From Beta vulgaris subsp. vulgaris (lineage: Eukaryota > Streptophyta > Magnoliopsida > Caryophyllales > Amaranthaceae), in assembly GCF_026745355.1 (NCBI RefSeq), contig NC_079203.1, positions 42,518,492 through 42,582,491 of the forward strand: DNA of 64,000 nucleotides, in the 5' to 3' direction. Positions 35,301 to 45,840 of this stretch are shown piece by piece (position 1 is the first letter of the stretch; each line of letters starts with the position of its first letter). A program made the translations under genes and the position numbers. The notes beneath the pieces were generated by a model. The model saw nothing but the letters and a program-made list of their open reading frames with translations. It searched no databases and had not been told where the DNA came from.

Positions 35301-36389
35301 GAGAAATTAAGCTGTGTGGTCCAGTGTTTTTGAGGTGGTGCTATCCTTTTGAGAGATATATGGGAACTTTGAAGGATAAAGTTCGTAATCCTGCACAACC
35401 AGAAGGTAGTATAATTCAAGGGATTGTGGGTGAAGAGATCAGTAATTTTGTGGCTGAGTATTTTGCTAGTGTTGATCCTGTTGGACTTCCGACATCCCGA
35501 CACGAGGGCAGACTTGAGGGCAAGGGTACAATTGGTTCAAAATTGATCACACCTTCCGTAGAAAAGCGTAAACAAGCTCACTTATTTGTATTGCATCACG
35601 TACCAGATGTCCATCCTTATTTAAGTGAACATATGGAGGAATTACGTGTTAGCAATCCTGGAAAAGGAGTGAGGGCATTGACGCAAATGCATAACAAGAC
35701 TTTCATTGATTGGTTTCATAAACGAGTACTCAATGATTTGGATGAAAGTGTTCCTGAAACAGTCAAGTGGTTAGCATTTGGTCCTCGTGAAGTGTACGCT
35801 CTTATGAGGGTTATGATATTAATGGGTATACGTTTTGGACTGAACGTCAAGATCTCAAGTCAAGATCGCAACAAAATAGTGGTGTTTCACTTGTGGCTAC
35901 ACAATATGCAAGCTCGAAAAATAAGTCGCCTGTACATGCTGAAAGCAACTATTATGGGGAATACAAGAAATTGGGAGCTGGACTACTGTACTTTTAATAT
36001 TTGCCTCTTGTGTTGCACGTGGGTTGACAATAATCGACGTTGTGTAAGAAAGATGATCCTTGCGGTTTCACCTTGTTGACCTTAGTCGTCTACGTGAAAC
36101 TGAGGAGCCATTTGTAATTGCATCACAAGTCAAGCAAGTATTTTTTGTAACTGATCCTGCTGATCATAAGTGGTCAATTGTTGTACCTGGTAAAAGGAGT
36201 ATCCTCGGTATTGGTGATGTTGATAATGAGGAAGAATATGATGCATTTGAGGACCTCCCCCCTTTACCTATCCTGAAATCGTGTGGAAGATGATGTAAAT
36301 ATGTCGGAGAATTATATGCGTGTAGATCACACGGAAGGGATCATGTACTTGAGGATCCTAAGAAAAGGCGGAAGCTCAATAAATCATGA
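32356..36389 (+). pseudogene. CACTA TNP2-type transposase gene (copy A), disrupted
   Basis: DDE-type CACTA transposase. I start it at the ATG at 32356 (MDRTWMYGSRESI, the normal start of a Transpos_assoc domain), not at the upstream TTG. Then come an acidic stretch, a hAT insertion at 32913-33600, the Transposase_21 core (LGLEYERIHACPNDC, CTDGMNPFG, GPKQPGNDIDVYL, CLDVMHIEKNV), DUF4218 (AIRGILPKHVRHTITELCSF, RWCYPFERYMG) and DUF4216 (to LSRLRETEEPFVIASQ) with a Lys/Arg-rich tail. Frame breaks: a missing base at ~34075, and others near 34740, 34855, 35790 and 36050. Several are intact in copy B, so not all need be real. Confidence 0.85.
32913..33600. mobile_element. hAT element inserted in the TNP2 gene (copy A)
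   Basis: The left end is CAGGGCCGGGGC and the right end is CCGCGGGCCATG (CCGCGGGCCCTG in copy B), an imperfect inverted pair. An exact 8-bp target duplication GAAGTTTT flanks it (32905-32912, 33601-33608). Removing it rejoins the usual SLLEVLAEMLPEGNE frame of TNP2. The 688-bp element has no transposase. A GGTTCGAACC box near 33430-33440 (minus strand) is tRNA-like. Confidence 0.85.
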
Positions 36390-36419
36390 GACATAAACTC
36401 AGGCTGTGTAATTTCTCCA

Positions 36420-36945
36420 ATTTAGGCCTATTTTGGCCTTTTCGCTCCCAAATGTACTTATGAAGTGATTTAACCCAAAATTTCTTTGAACATGATTATA
36501 TGATGTATAATGTAACTAGTATGTAGATTTTTAGGCTTTAATTTGTTGTTGGTTGCATTTCGGGAACGAAAAGGCCATTTCCGGCCTATTTTGGCCTATT
36601 TTGGCCTTTTGCTCCCAAAATGTACTTATGAAGTGATTTAACCCCAAATTTTCTTTGAACATGATTATATGATGTATAATGTAACTAGTATGTAGATTTT
36701 TAGGCTTTAATTTGTTGTTGGTTGCATTTCGGGAACGAAAAGGCCATTTCCGGCCTATTTTGGCCTTTTCGCTCCCAAAATGTACTTATGAAGTGATTTA
36801 ACCCCAAGTTTTTCTTTGAACATGATTATATGATGTATAATGTAACTAGTATGTAGATTTTTAGGCTTTAATTTGTTGTTGGTTGCATTTCGGGAACGAA
36901 AAGGCCAATTCCGGCCTATTTTGGCCTATTTGGCCTTTTCCCTCC
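36420..36945 (+). repeat. 160/170-bp minisatellite, first array (copy A, ~3 units)
   Basis: Three units of 161-169 bp, each with TTTCGCTCCCAAAATGTAC, GAACATGATTATATGA, AACTAGTATGTAGAT, and GCATTTCGGGAACGAAAAGG. The length step is an optional extra CCTATTTTGG. The array sits between the two CACTA genes. The same unit forms another array at 39890-40730. Confidence 0.85.
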
Positions 36946-37490
36946 CCCCCACCCCCTTGCTGCCAACCCCCCTCCCCCCACCCACCTCCTCCTTGCTCCC
37001 CACCCGCTCCCCCCTGCTGCCCCTGCAGCCCTTCCCCCCTGCTGCCCCTACACCCCCTGCTGCCCCTGCACCCCCCTGCAGCCCTTCCCCCCTTCCCCCT
37101 GCTGCCACTACACCCCCCTGCTGCCCCTGCAACACCCCCTGCAGCCCCTTCCCCCTGCTGCCCCTGCACCCCCTGCTGCCCTGCACCCCCTGCAGCCCTT
37201 CCCCCCCTTCCCCTCTGCTGCCCCTGCACACCCCTGCTGCCTGCACCCCCCCTTCAGGCCCTTCCCCCCTTCCCCCCTGCTGCCCCTGCACACCCCTGCT
37301 GCCCTGCACCCCCTTCAGCCCCTTCCCCCTTCCCCCTGCTGCCCTTCCCCCCTGCTGCCCTGCACACCCCCCTGCAGCCCCTTCCCCTCTGCTGCCCTGC
37401 ACCCCTGCACGCCCCTTCCCCACCCCACTGTTGCCCTGCACCCCCCTGCTGCCCCCTTCCCCCTGTAGCCCCCCTGCTGCACCCCCCCTT
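36943..37490. repeat. C-rich (minus-strand G-rich) low-complexity array (copy A)
   Basis: About 550 bp of CCCCTGCTGCCCCTGCA and CCCTTCCCCCC-type units with almost no purine runs on the plus strand. The minus strand is GGGG-rich and could form G-quadruplexes. It lies just upstream of the first recognised exon of the second CACTA gene. The Pro/Leu- and Gly-rich open frames in all phases are artefacts. Confidence 0.85.
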
Positions 37491-37574
37491 TTACAATTTC
37501 GAATGTTTTTAATTAATTTTTTAATTTTCCTATTTTTTTTTTAATTAATTCGTATGTTTTACAATTTCAGGGAC

Positions 37575-40500
37575 ATGGAGGATGTGCATACGGATACGAG
37601 TGCGGAACACACTACCGAGGATGAGTGTTTCGATTACAAAAAGGAACAACGGCAATTGGTTATGGCTCGCCGTGAAGAAAAAGTTATACAAACGCCAATT
37701 GCAAGTAAGAACTTGCAGACGAAAAAGAGGAAAGGAAGGGGACCTACAATAGGGAAACCCACCCTAATGACTTTGGATTACGATCATTTGGGGCAACCTT
37801 GTGGAAAATGGCGTCAAAAGTATGCCATGCAAATTGGGATTTGCATGCATAAGCTCTCCATTCTCCACTCATGGAAAGAGGTCCCCGAGTCTTTGAAGAA
37901 GATGATTTGGGAAGATACTATGGTAAGATTCGCGTATAATTATTTAGAATTTTAACACTTTAGTTAAATATACTATGTAATATTGACTAATTTGTGAAAT
38001 GCGTTCTTTGTAGAACCAATTCCATATTCCAAATGATGAAGCGAAGAGGAATTTGTTTCTATCCGCGGTTGCCCAAAGGTTCCGAGACTTCAAGGCCAAG
38101 CTAGTGTCGGGGTGGATCACGAAGCGGAGAAAAGTCGGGGGAACAAAGAAGAAGAAAATCTACGACGGGGAGCAACACCTTCTTCTGAGGCTTCACAGGA
38201 CACATCATTTGAGGATCCCTCCAAGCTTCCATATCAGATATGGAGGCATATCACAGCTGAGCAGTGGCATGCATTTGTTGCACAAAAAACAACTACCCCG
38301 AAGTTGTTGTAAGAATTTTTTACTATCTAAGATTTAATACTTTAGATCCAATATTATATAACACCATATCTAACCTTTGTTTATATTTGTGTGTTTCAGG
38401 CAACTCGTGAGAAAAATAGCGCGAATGCAAAATCTAGGAAGCACTATCACCATCTGGGTTCTCAGTCGTATGGTCAGGCGAGAGAATCGTGGATGTATGA
38501 CCATTACCCCACGATTGCGTCGACCACGACATCGGGAACTAGCTCTACGACGACAGTTGCACAGCGGCAACCAGATAGAGTGCTCGATTGGTGGTGTTCC
38601 ATGCATGGGGTTGATGCAAAGGGACAGAGAGTCATACCTGATCCCGGAACAAAACAGATAGCTAATGCCATTGTAAGTACATATTATAAGTTTTTGATAA
38701 GGTTTACATAATAATATAACTTGTGCGCTCACGAGTATTTCTCTCTTATCATTATGCAGATTGGCTTGAAGGAAAAGGAGGCAGCTGGTGAGTTCACTCC
38801 TAGAGGACAAGTTGATGCCTTACACGAGACTCTAGGACGGGACCAATATGGACGTGTGGGGGGCGTAGGAGGTGTCCGCCTCGGGTTGAGAAAGGTGTAT
38901 GGTGATCAATACACCTCTACGTCAAGATCCACTACCTCCAGTGTCAATTCATCACCTTCCATAGATGTGGAGGCTATGAAAGCCCAACTTCGGGAGGAGC
39001 TCAGAGCGGAGATGACTCAGAATTTCAACGCCATTTTGGCGCAGATGGGCTTACCGACTTTTGGTGCTTTCACGCAGGGCAATGTTCCTATGCAGCCTGT
39101 TCCTACGCAGCCTCGTCCACATTCGGAGTTCACGGTAATCATTTAATATCACAACTATTGTTCTTAAATATGTTATTTCATAGACTAACTATGAATATAG
39201 TTTTTTTTTAAAGGAAGAGACACCATGTGAGCTATGTAATCAAGGAGATGGTCATGGTAGTTTCATTATCGTGGCTTATGGATCTGTACAGCCCCTAGGG
39301 ATCGGCCACTATTCACAACCAGCCAGTCGCTGATATTCACTATGTGGTCAGCGTTTCAGACATTGTGCCGGGTTTCGAAGCATTTCCTCTTGACCTATTA
39401 GTTGTTCTACGATAACAATAACATTTTTATTGTTGTAGGCACCATTGGACACGCATTGCAATATGTTTGTCACGTAACGAAGTCTACCACTTTGATTCTT
39501 TGCGTAAAGGAACAATACGGTCCTTACTAGTCAAATCATTGTTAAATAGGTAGCCTAATCGAAACTATATGCACACTTAGCTTATTAAATATTAAATGTA
39601 CATCTAATCTTATAATAATGTGTATTGATGTAGTGTGATGAAGAAGATTACTGCATCTAGACTTCGACAAGGAAAAGCTCCTGTTTGGTATTTAGTCGAG
39701 GTAACATGAGTAATTTTTTGCATCCTTTATACAAACACATAATACACATCTAACATGTCATTAATTGCATCTTTGGTGAATTTTAGTGTCCGGTACAAGA
39801 AGGTGGACTTGCGTGTGGGTATTATGTCATGAGGTTCATGCTCGATATCGTCAACTATTGCAAAGATGTTGGTGATCTTCGAAAGGTATGTAACTTTTAG
39901 GTTTCCAATTGTTGTTTGTTGCATTTCCGGCCTATTTTGGCCTTTTCGCTCCCAAAATGTAGTTATGAAGTGATTTAACCTCAAATTCTCTTTGAACATG
40001 ATTATATGAGGCATATTATAACTAGTATGTAGATTCTTAGGCTTTAATTTGTTGTTAGTTGCATTTCGGGAACGACAAGGCCATTTCCGGCCTATTTTGG
40101 CCTATTTTGGCCTTTTCGCTCCCAAAATGTACTTATGAAGTGATTTAACCCCAAATTCTCTTTGAACATGATTATATGACGCATAATATAACTAGTATGT
40201 AGATTCTTAGGCTTGCATTTGTTGTTGGTTGCATTTCGGGAACGAAAAGGCCATTTCCGGCCTATTTTGGCTTTTTCGCTCCCAAAATGTACTTATTAAG
40301 TCATTTAACCCCAAATTTTCTTTGAACATGATTATATGAGGCATATTATAACTAGTATGTAGATTCTTAGGCTTTAATTTGTTGTTGGTTGCATTTCGGG
40401 AACGAAAAGGCCATTTCCGGCCTATTTTGGCCTATTTTGGCCTTTTCGCTCCCAAAATGTACTTATGAAGTGATTTAACCCCAAATTCTCTTTGAATATG

Positions 40501-40919
40501 ATTATATGAGGCATAATATAACTAGTATGTAGATTTTTAGGCTTGCATTTGTTGTTGGTTGCATTTCGGGAACGAAAAGGCCATTTCCGGCCTATTTTGG
40601 CTTTTTCGTTCACAAAATGTACTTATTAAGTCATTTAACCCCAAATTTTCTTTGAACATGATTATATGTGATATATTATAACTAGTGTGTAGACTTTTAG
40701 GCTTGCATTTGATTTTGATTCCATTTCGGGAAGGTATATGTCATTTTTAGAAGTACTAATTACGGTAAAATGATTGAATTTTTGTATATGTTTATTCCTT
40801 GGTTGTTTTGCAAGGTTTATGCGAATTCCATACCACGTTTGAGGAACTTCACCAAAGAAGAAATTGACGAAGTTCGGGATAAGTTGGCGTCCCACATTAC
40901 CGATGATTGCATAGGATGA
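37575..40919 (+). pseudogene. Second CACTA gene: Transposase_24-like plus Ulp1 protease (copy A)
   Basis: Multi-exon gene. Exons inferred from splice-like borders: 37571-37925 (ATG at 37575), 38014-~38310, 38401-~38672, 38761-~39135, 39215-~39550 region, 39634-~39701, 39787-39885 and 40815-40919. The first exons give a Transposase_24-like region (RGPTIGKPTLM, GKWRQKYAMQIG, NLFLSAVAQRFRDF). The late exons give a Ulp1-type cysteine protease: HWTRIAICLSRNEVYHFDSL with the His and Asp, and CPVQEGGLACGYYVMRF with the Gln and catalytic Cys, ending RLRNFTKEEIDEVR and TGA. One base is missing near 38300 compared with copy B. The role of the protease in CACTA biology is unknown. Confidence 0.7.
39890..40730 (+). 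repeat. 160/170-bp minisatellite, second array in the last intron (copy A, ~5 units)
   Basis: Five units of the same minisatellite as 36420-36945 fill the intron between exon ends 39885 and 40815. Unit starts (GGTTGCATTT) lie near 40057, 40227, 40387 and 40557, so steps alternate 170 and 160 bp. Confidence 0.85.
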
Positions 40920-41149
40920 GATTTAGCTCCAACAATGTACTAGTTTCTATCAATCCTATGTACACTTTTTACATTATTAAATTAATATATTTGAAGTTAA
41001 TTATTACCTTTCTCCACTTGTCATATATTATCGTATTGCAACTTGCATTTTTTGTCCAAGGGAGGTTTTGGGTGGGGGTGGGGCTGTTGTGTGTGTGCAG
41101 GCTGTGCTGCTGTGTGTGTGCAGGCTGTGTGCACGCAAAAAAAAAAATA

Positions 41150-41420
41150 TAGTGAAGGGCTGCGCTAGTTCTTCACTAGCGCAACCCTTCTTCTTAGAAG
41201 GGCTGCCCTTCTAAACTTAGAAGGGTTGCGCTAGTGAAGAAGGCGCATCCCTTCTAGCTTAGAAGGGCTGCGCTTTTTACAAAAAAGCGCAGCCCTTCCT
41301 TGTGAAGGGCTGCGCTTTACTAGCGCAGCCCTACTTGAATAGTGAAGGGCTGCGATGGAAAGGGCTGTCCTCAAAAAGCGCAGCCCTACATGCCATTTTC
41401 AGCGCAGCCCTACTGCTTTT
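41150..41420. repeat. CACTA right subterminal repeats (copy A)
   Basis: About ten AGGGCTGCGC or AGGGTTGCGC units in alternating orientation, for example AGCGCAGCCCTTCC / GTGAAGGGCTGCGCT. The motif is the one at 30781-30965, which proves both ends belong to one element. Confidence 0.75.
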
Positions 41421-41849
41421 TTCAAACCATAATTAAAATCAAATGATAGAACTATTAAAACTAAACACAAGCTCTCCACGAAATCCAAACCCATGATGCA
41501 TCATATTCAGACCTGGAATGGTCGATACTTTATTGATCCTGAGAGACTGCTCACCAAATGGGTCATCACATGATCAATAAGGCACAACCATGATCGACAT
41601 ACATAAAAGCATGTAATCAGCAAAGCTGAGTAATACATAATAAATAAAATATAAAACCTACCATTATACTAATAAACACTAAAGCAAAGAGGAATAATAA
41701 TATAATAGCATAACAGACTTACTATACTGAACTTGACTCCACAACCAATAAGTTAATTATAATTAAATTGAATAGGCAATGGAAAGAGTTGTCCAAACCA
41801 AACCAGTCTTCAACTTAGAAGACGAAGTACGGGAGCGACTCCGTACTCC
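41421..41849 (-). mobile_element. Third, partial copy of the LTR fragment (junction copy)
   Basis: Corresponds to 29438-29869 of copy A and about 46887-47310 of copy B. It shares AAAACTAAACACAAGCTCTC with B and differs from A there, so it is closer to B. It is joined to the truncated CACTA end through TTC and stops after CCGTACTCC. It reveals that at least one more unit once stood between A and B, or that a complex rearrangement copied part of B. Confidence 0.75.
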
Positions 41850-42066
41850 GGGATAACTTGTGAATTTTTCTGAAAACTCTAGGGTATTTGGTGTAACTGC
41901 AATGAAAAAGTGTTGTAGCTCCAAAAAAAGGATATTGGAAAAAAAAAATTAATTTTTTTTTTTTGACTCAAAATTGTTTAAGGGGTTAACTCTAATGAAT
42001 TAGTGTTGTAACTCTAATCCAATCGTGTGGTTGAGATTCATTCTCATTTCTCATGTAAGGAGCATT
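41850..42066. other. Non-repeated spacer, no gene
   Basis: AT-rich sequence not found elsewhere in the window. It separates the junction copy from a hAT insertion. Confidence 0.4.
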
Positions 42067-42976
42067 CAGGGGCGGATCTATTAAGTAACAAGGGGTAGCA
42101 CATGCTACCCCTAAAAAAAAAAATATAAAAAAAAAAAGGCTGGAAGAAAGAAAAAAAAAGAAACTAATATATACTAAATCGCTAGTAATATATCATTGAT
42201 GAATTTGTTTGGCGCAGTGGTAGCATCACTATTCTGAGACACGGAGGTCTCAAGTTCAAATACTTGTGGTAACATTTTGTTGTTTAACTACCTACTTTAG
42301 TTCATTCTCTTCTTTTCTTTTTGTTTTTTCCTTTTTCTTTTATTTTCTTTATGCCTTAATCTTTTCCATCTTTCACACTTATACTTGTCAATGTAAAAAA
42401 ATATAATAATTCATATTACAACAAACTTTATTTTAGTTATAGTTGCTTTTCATTATATTATAAAAAAAATCACACTCTCGTAATTTCGAATAAAAAGGTT
42501 CAACTTTTTATAAATCACATATTATAAAGAGAAACTTCTTGAATTTCTTTTTTTTATAAAATACTCATGTATATTTCCATTTTCTGCGCTATATTTTGAA
42601 TATTTTTTCTTTTCAAATTGTAGCTTTGAATTTTTTTTTATTGTATATTCTACACCTATGTTAAATCAACGTTAATTTTTTCATTAGTTTCTTACTTTTA
42701 CTTCTTCAGACTTACATTAACAGGGAGAGAAAATTTTTCGGCTTTAAAAGGGTCAGATATGATAAAGTAGTAGGGTATGTAGAATTTTTAAGGGAAGAAC
42801 TCTCTCATAATGTAAGTCTAAGGAATATAGTATTATGAACCATATAATAATATAGTATCGTATTTTTAAAAGGATTATAAGTGTAGGTTAACGTGAATTA
42901 TGTTCTATTATTATGAACCGTTCTTTGGTTCGTTATATTATGCTACCCCTAATTGAAAATCCTGGCTCCGCCACTG
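42067..42976. mobile_element. hAT-type element (CAGGGGCGGA family)
   Basis: Begins CAGGGGCGGATCTA and ends TGGCTCCGCCACTG, an inverted pair, with 8-bp repeats GGAGCATT / GGATCATT (one mismatch) at 42059-42066 and 42977-42984. 910 bp, no transposase. TGCTACCCCT occurs near both ends, at 42101 and 42942. A tRNA-like segment lies inside. Confidence 0.75.
42209..42266 (+). repeat. tRNA-like (SINE-like) segment inside the hAT
   Basis: TTGGCGCAGTGGTAGC resembles a tRNA A box and AAGTTCAAATAC, ~40 bp later, resembles a B box. The pairing of a real acceptor stem is absent, so this is a tRNA-derived sequence, not a tRNA gene. Confidence 0.45.
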
Positions 42977-42996
42977 GGATCATTCACATGTGATTT

Positions 42997-42998
<2 letters not shown>

Positions 42999-43062
<64 letters not shown>
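42999..43062. repeat. AT dinucleotide microsatellite
   Basis: About 64 bp of perfect (AT)n directly before GGGTTAGGATCCGGTG and the left border of duplication copy B. Confidence 0.9.
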
Positions 43063-43067
<5 letters not shown>

Positions 43068-43558
43068 TAGGATCCGGTGAAAATTTGTCCTTATATGAGA
43101 AAATACTTCCTCCGTACTTCATCACATAAGAAAAAAAAAAATTTGATGCATAATTTGAGCTATTGAAGATATCTGGGATGGGATTGATTTACGTGACACC
43201 ATTGCATCATCAAGCTTCGATCCTCCAACCTTCTTAATGCATAAATGTGAAACAGAAACAGAGAAAAAATTTCTACTTAAAACCACATTGAGTTCGAAAC
43301 AAATTGTATTAACTTAAACAGTTAAGAAGTCCCAGAAAATTTGCATATTCAATTCAAAGTGAATTGGAAATTACAAATTCAGAAAAATAAAAGAAAACGT
43401 AACTGGAAGTTGTTTTTCCACTGTTGTCGCCGCCTGACCACCATTAGCGCCATGAACGCCATTAACGTCGGCGCTTTACTTTCGCATGGCGGTAACACCA
43501 CCGTTTTTTCCAACTTTTTTTACTGTGAGGTAATTCAACTTCTTTTGAGGGTAAAAAT

Positions 43559-44142
43559 TAGGGGTGTTCGCGGTTTGGGTTGGTGCGGTTTGGGATGTAA
43601 CCCAACCCAAACCGCAAATATACGGTTTGGCATTTTCCCAACCCAAACCGCACCGCACTTTTGCCCAAACCAACCCAAACCGAACCGCGCAAAACGGTTT
43701 GGTGCGGTTTGGTTTGCGGTTTAACCATTTTTTCCTCCGTGACATTAAATTTTTAATCTAAGAGTAAAAAAAAAATGTTACTAAATATAAAGAGTCCAAA
43801 TAAATAGGAAGTTGAATTCATAATTAAACATAAATAATAATTTTATCAAGTGTCCAAGTTATTTACCTCAAACTTATTTTTTTTAGTTGTATGCCACCTT
43901 GTCAAGTGTATTTAAAAAAATCAAAATAGATAAAATTTTTTTTAAAAAAAGATCATATAAGATTGCGGTTTATGATGCGGTTTCGGTTTACAAAAATTAA
44001 AACCCAACCCAAACCGCAAACCGCAGTTTGCTTGAAATCATAACCCAAACCGCAATTTTGAAACCACAAACCAACCCAAACCGCAAAAAAACGGTTTGGG
44101 TTGCGGTTTGGTGCGGTCCAGACCGCACTCTGAACAGCCCTA
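43559..44142. mobile_element. hAT-type MITE with GCGGTTTGGG body (copy B only)
   Basis: Ends TAGGGGTGTTCGCGG and CTCTGAACAGCCCTA, with the perfect 8-bp duplication GTAAAAAT (43551-43558, 44143-44150). Copy A has a single GTAAAAAT at the same place, so it inserted after the duplication. The body repeats GCGGTTTGG and CCAAACCGC many times near both ends. Confidence 0.85.
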
Positions 44143-44365
44143 GTAAAAATAGTAATTTAAGAAGCCAAACAGTAAATTCATTTTTCAAAGAAAAACAATA
44201 ACTGCATTAACCAGATACTTTAATATTTAAGGGCAACATAGTAATTTAATATTTTCAGGGATAAAATTATGAATCAACTTATTAAGGGTAAAATAATACT
44301 TTCTTTTCACTTTTTAAGGGAAAAAATAATTTCACAATACCTTAAAACCTAATAGTAATTTCACT

Positions 44366-44959
44366 TAGGGATGGCAGTGGGCGGGTCAAGTAGGAGACCC
44401 GCCCCATCCCCGCCCAAGTGGGCGGGGATGGGTCTAGGTTTGGTGGGGATGGGCGGGATGGGTCTAGGTTTGGTGGGATGGGCGGGATGGGGATTAAAAT
44501 TCTACCCGCAATGGGTGGTGGAGCGGGTATGGATTTTATGCTATCCCCACCCCATCCCCGCCCAACCCGCCCCACCCCCGCCCCGCCCGCCCCAACCCCA
44601 CCCCACCCCCGCCCACCCCACATATATATGATTAAAATTCTATTGATATACTTATATTATTAATTATTTTATCTTGCAAAATATAAATATTGGGTATGAC
44701 GTAGGTACGAAGCGGGTGCAGATACTCATGTGGGTGGTAGGGGTGGGATGAAGTGGGTACGACGCGGATATGAAGCGGTTGCGGGTACCCATGCGGGTGG
44801 TGGGGCGGAGATGGGTATAAATATGTACTTGGTGGGGCGGGGATGGGTCTGAAATTTTTCCCCGCAATGGGTTGGGGGGGGATGGGGATTGGAATTTTAT
44901 GCGGGTGCGGGTGTGGAGGTACCATCCTCCACACCCACCCCGCCCAATTGCCATCCCTA
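44366..44959. mobile_element. hAT-type MITE with GGGGATGGG/CCCGCCCC body (copy B)
   Basis: Copy of 26957-27511 with the same 8-bp duplication ATTTCACT. It has an extra GGGATGGGTCTAGGTTTGGT repeat near 44450. Confidence 0.8.
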
Positions 44960-45066
44960 ATTTCACTAATCCAAAATAGTAATTTCGTATTTTCAAGAAA
45001 GATTGTGAATTAACCTTTTAAGGAAAAATAGTATTTTCATTTTTTTATCGCAAAATAATATTATCA

Positions 45067-45840
45067 CTTTTTAGGTTTTAGGAAATAGGTTTTAGGATCC
45101 AGGATTTAAGGTTTAGGGTTTAGAGTTTAGAGTTAGTGTTTTAGGATTTAGACTTTCGATTTTAAGGTTTAGGTTTTAGGGTTTAGAGTTTAGATTTTAG
45201 GATTTAGCATTATATGGGTTTATGATATATGTCGTGTTTGGCAAATACTCCCTCCGTTTCTTAAAGATCTTCCTTGTTACTGTTACTACAAGTACTAATG
45301 AGAATCAATTTGTGTGCGGTGTGGGGTGGGTAAAGTAGGAGAGAGAAATGGGTAAGATAAATACACAAATAAAAAGGGGTTAAAGTAGTAGAGAGAAAGG
45401 GAGTAAAATTGAATTAATAATGTAATGGTGGACCATATGATAAGGACATGAGAGGGTAAAATGGGAAAAAAAATCCAAATAAGGAATAAAGTAAAAGAAG
45501 GAAGATCTTTTGGAAACGCACTTAAACGGAAAGAGGGAAGATCTTTAGGAAACGGATGGAGTATAGTTTAGAGTTTAATTGTTAGAGTTTAAGACTAAGA
45601 GTTTAGAGTTTTACCTTTTTGTTTAGCAAATTTGACTCATACTTTTACCTAATTCTCTAACTAAAAAGTTCCTATTAGGAGTATTCTTCATTTTGAGAGT
45701 TTTTATTCCAAAACTCTCTAAAAATTCTATTTTTACCAAACACCCGGTTTTAGGATTTAGTATTTAGGTTAGGGTTTAGGATTTATGGTTTAGAATTTAG
45801 GGTATAGGATTTAGGTTTTAGGGTTCAAGGTTCAGGGTTC
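45067..45840. repeat. Degenerate telomere-like repeats (copy B)
   Basis: The TTTAGGG-like arrays at 45067-45215 and 45750-45840 flank the Stowaway MITE 45248-45561, as in copy A. Confidence 0.6.
45248..45561. mobile_element. Stowaway-type MITE (CTCCCTCCG family), copy B
   Basis: Duplicate of 27798-28111, TA on both sides, same ends. Confidence 0.8.

Larger units (their letters stand above)
26297..41423. repeat. Segmental duplication unit, copy A
   Basis: Near-identical and colinear with 43115-57410 (copy B), starting at the shared TACTTCATCACATAAG. It carries MITEs, telomere-like repeats, a CNL fragment, a reversed LTR fragment and a CACTA element. Copy A keeps the last CACTA exon and right subterminal region that copy B lacks. 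It is joined at 41421-41423 to a further partial unit. Differences from B are mostly 1-bp indels, tandem-array lengths and one hAT insertion. The stretch 26300-26948 has no gene; 26530-26700 is locally GC-rich but matches nothing I recognise. Confidence 0.9.
30769..41423 (+). mobile_element. CACTA (En/Spm-type) transposon, copy A
   Basis: Starts CACTAGGGGAAAAAAGCAG. Both ends carry subterminal repeats of AGGGCTGCGCTTTTT in both orientations. It encodes a TNP2-type transposase gene and a second Transposase_24/Ulp1 gene, both on the plus strand. The right end reads CCCTACTGCTTTTTTC and then changes into LTR sequence, so the final CCCTAGTG of the terminal inverted repeat is missing. With a broken right TIR and a hAT in the transposase gene this copy should be immobile. 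About 10.65 kb. Confidence 0.85.

Noticed and set aside
36873..37544. Long Pro/Leu- and Gly-rich open frames in several phases, repeated at 53874-54577
   Set aside because: They are readings of a C-rich tandem array with no stop codons by composition; all frames are open on both strands.
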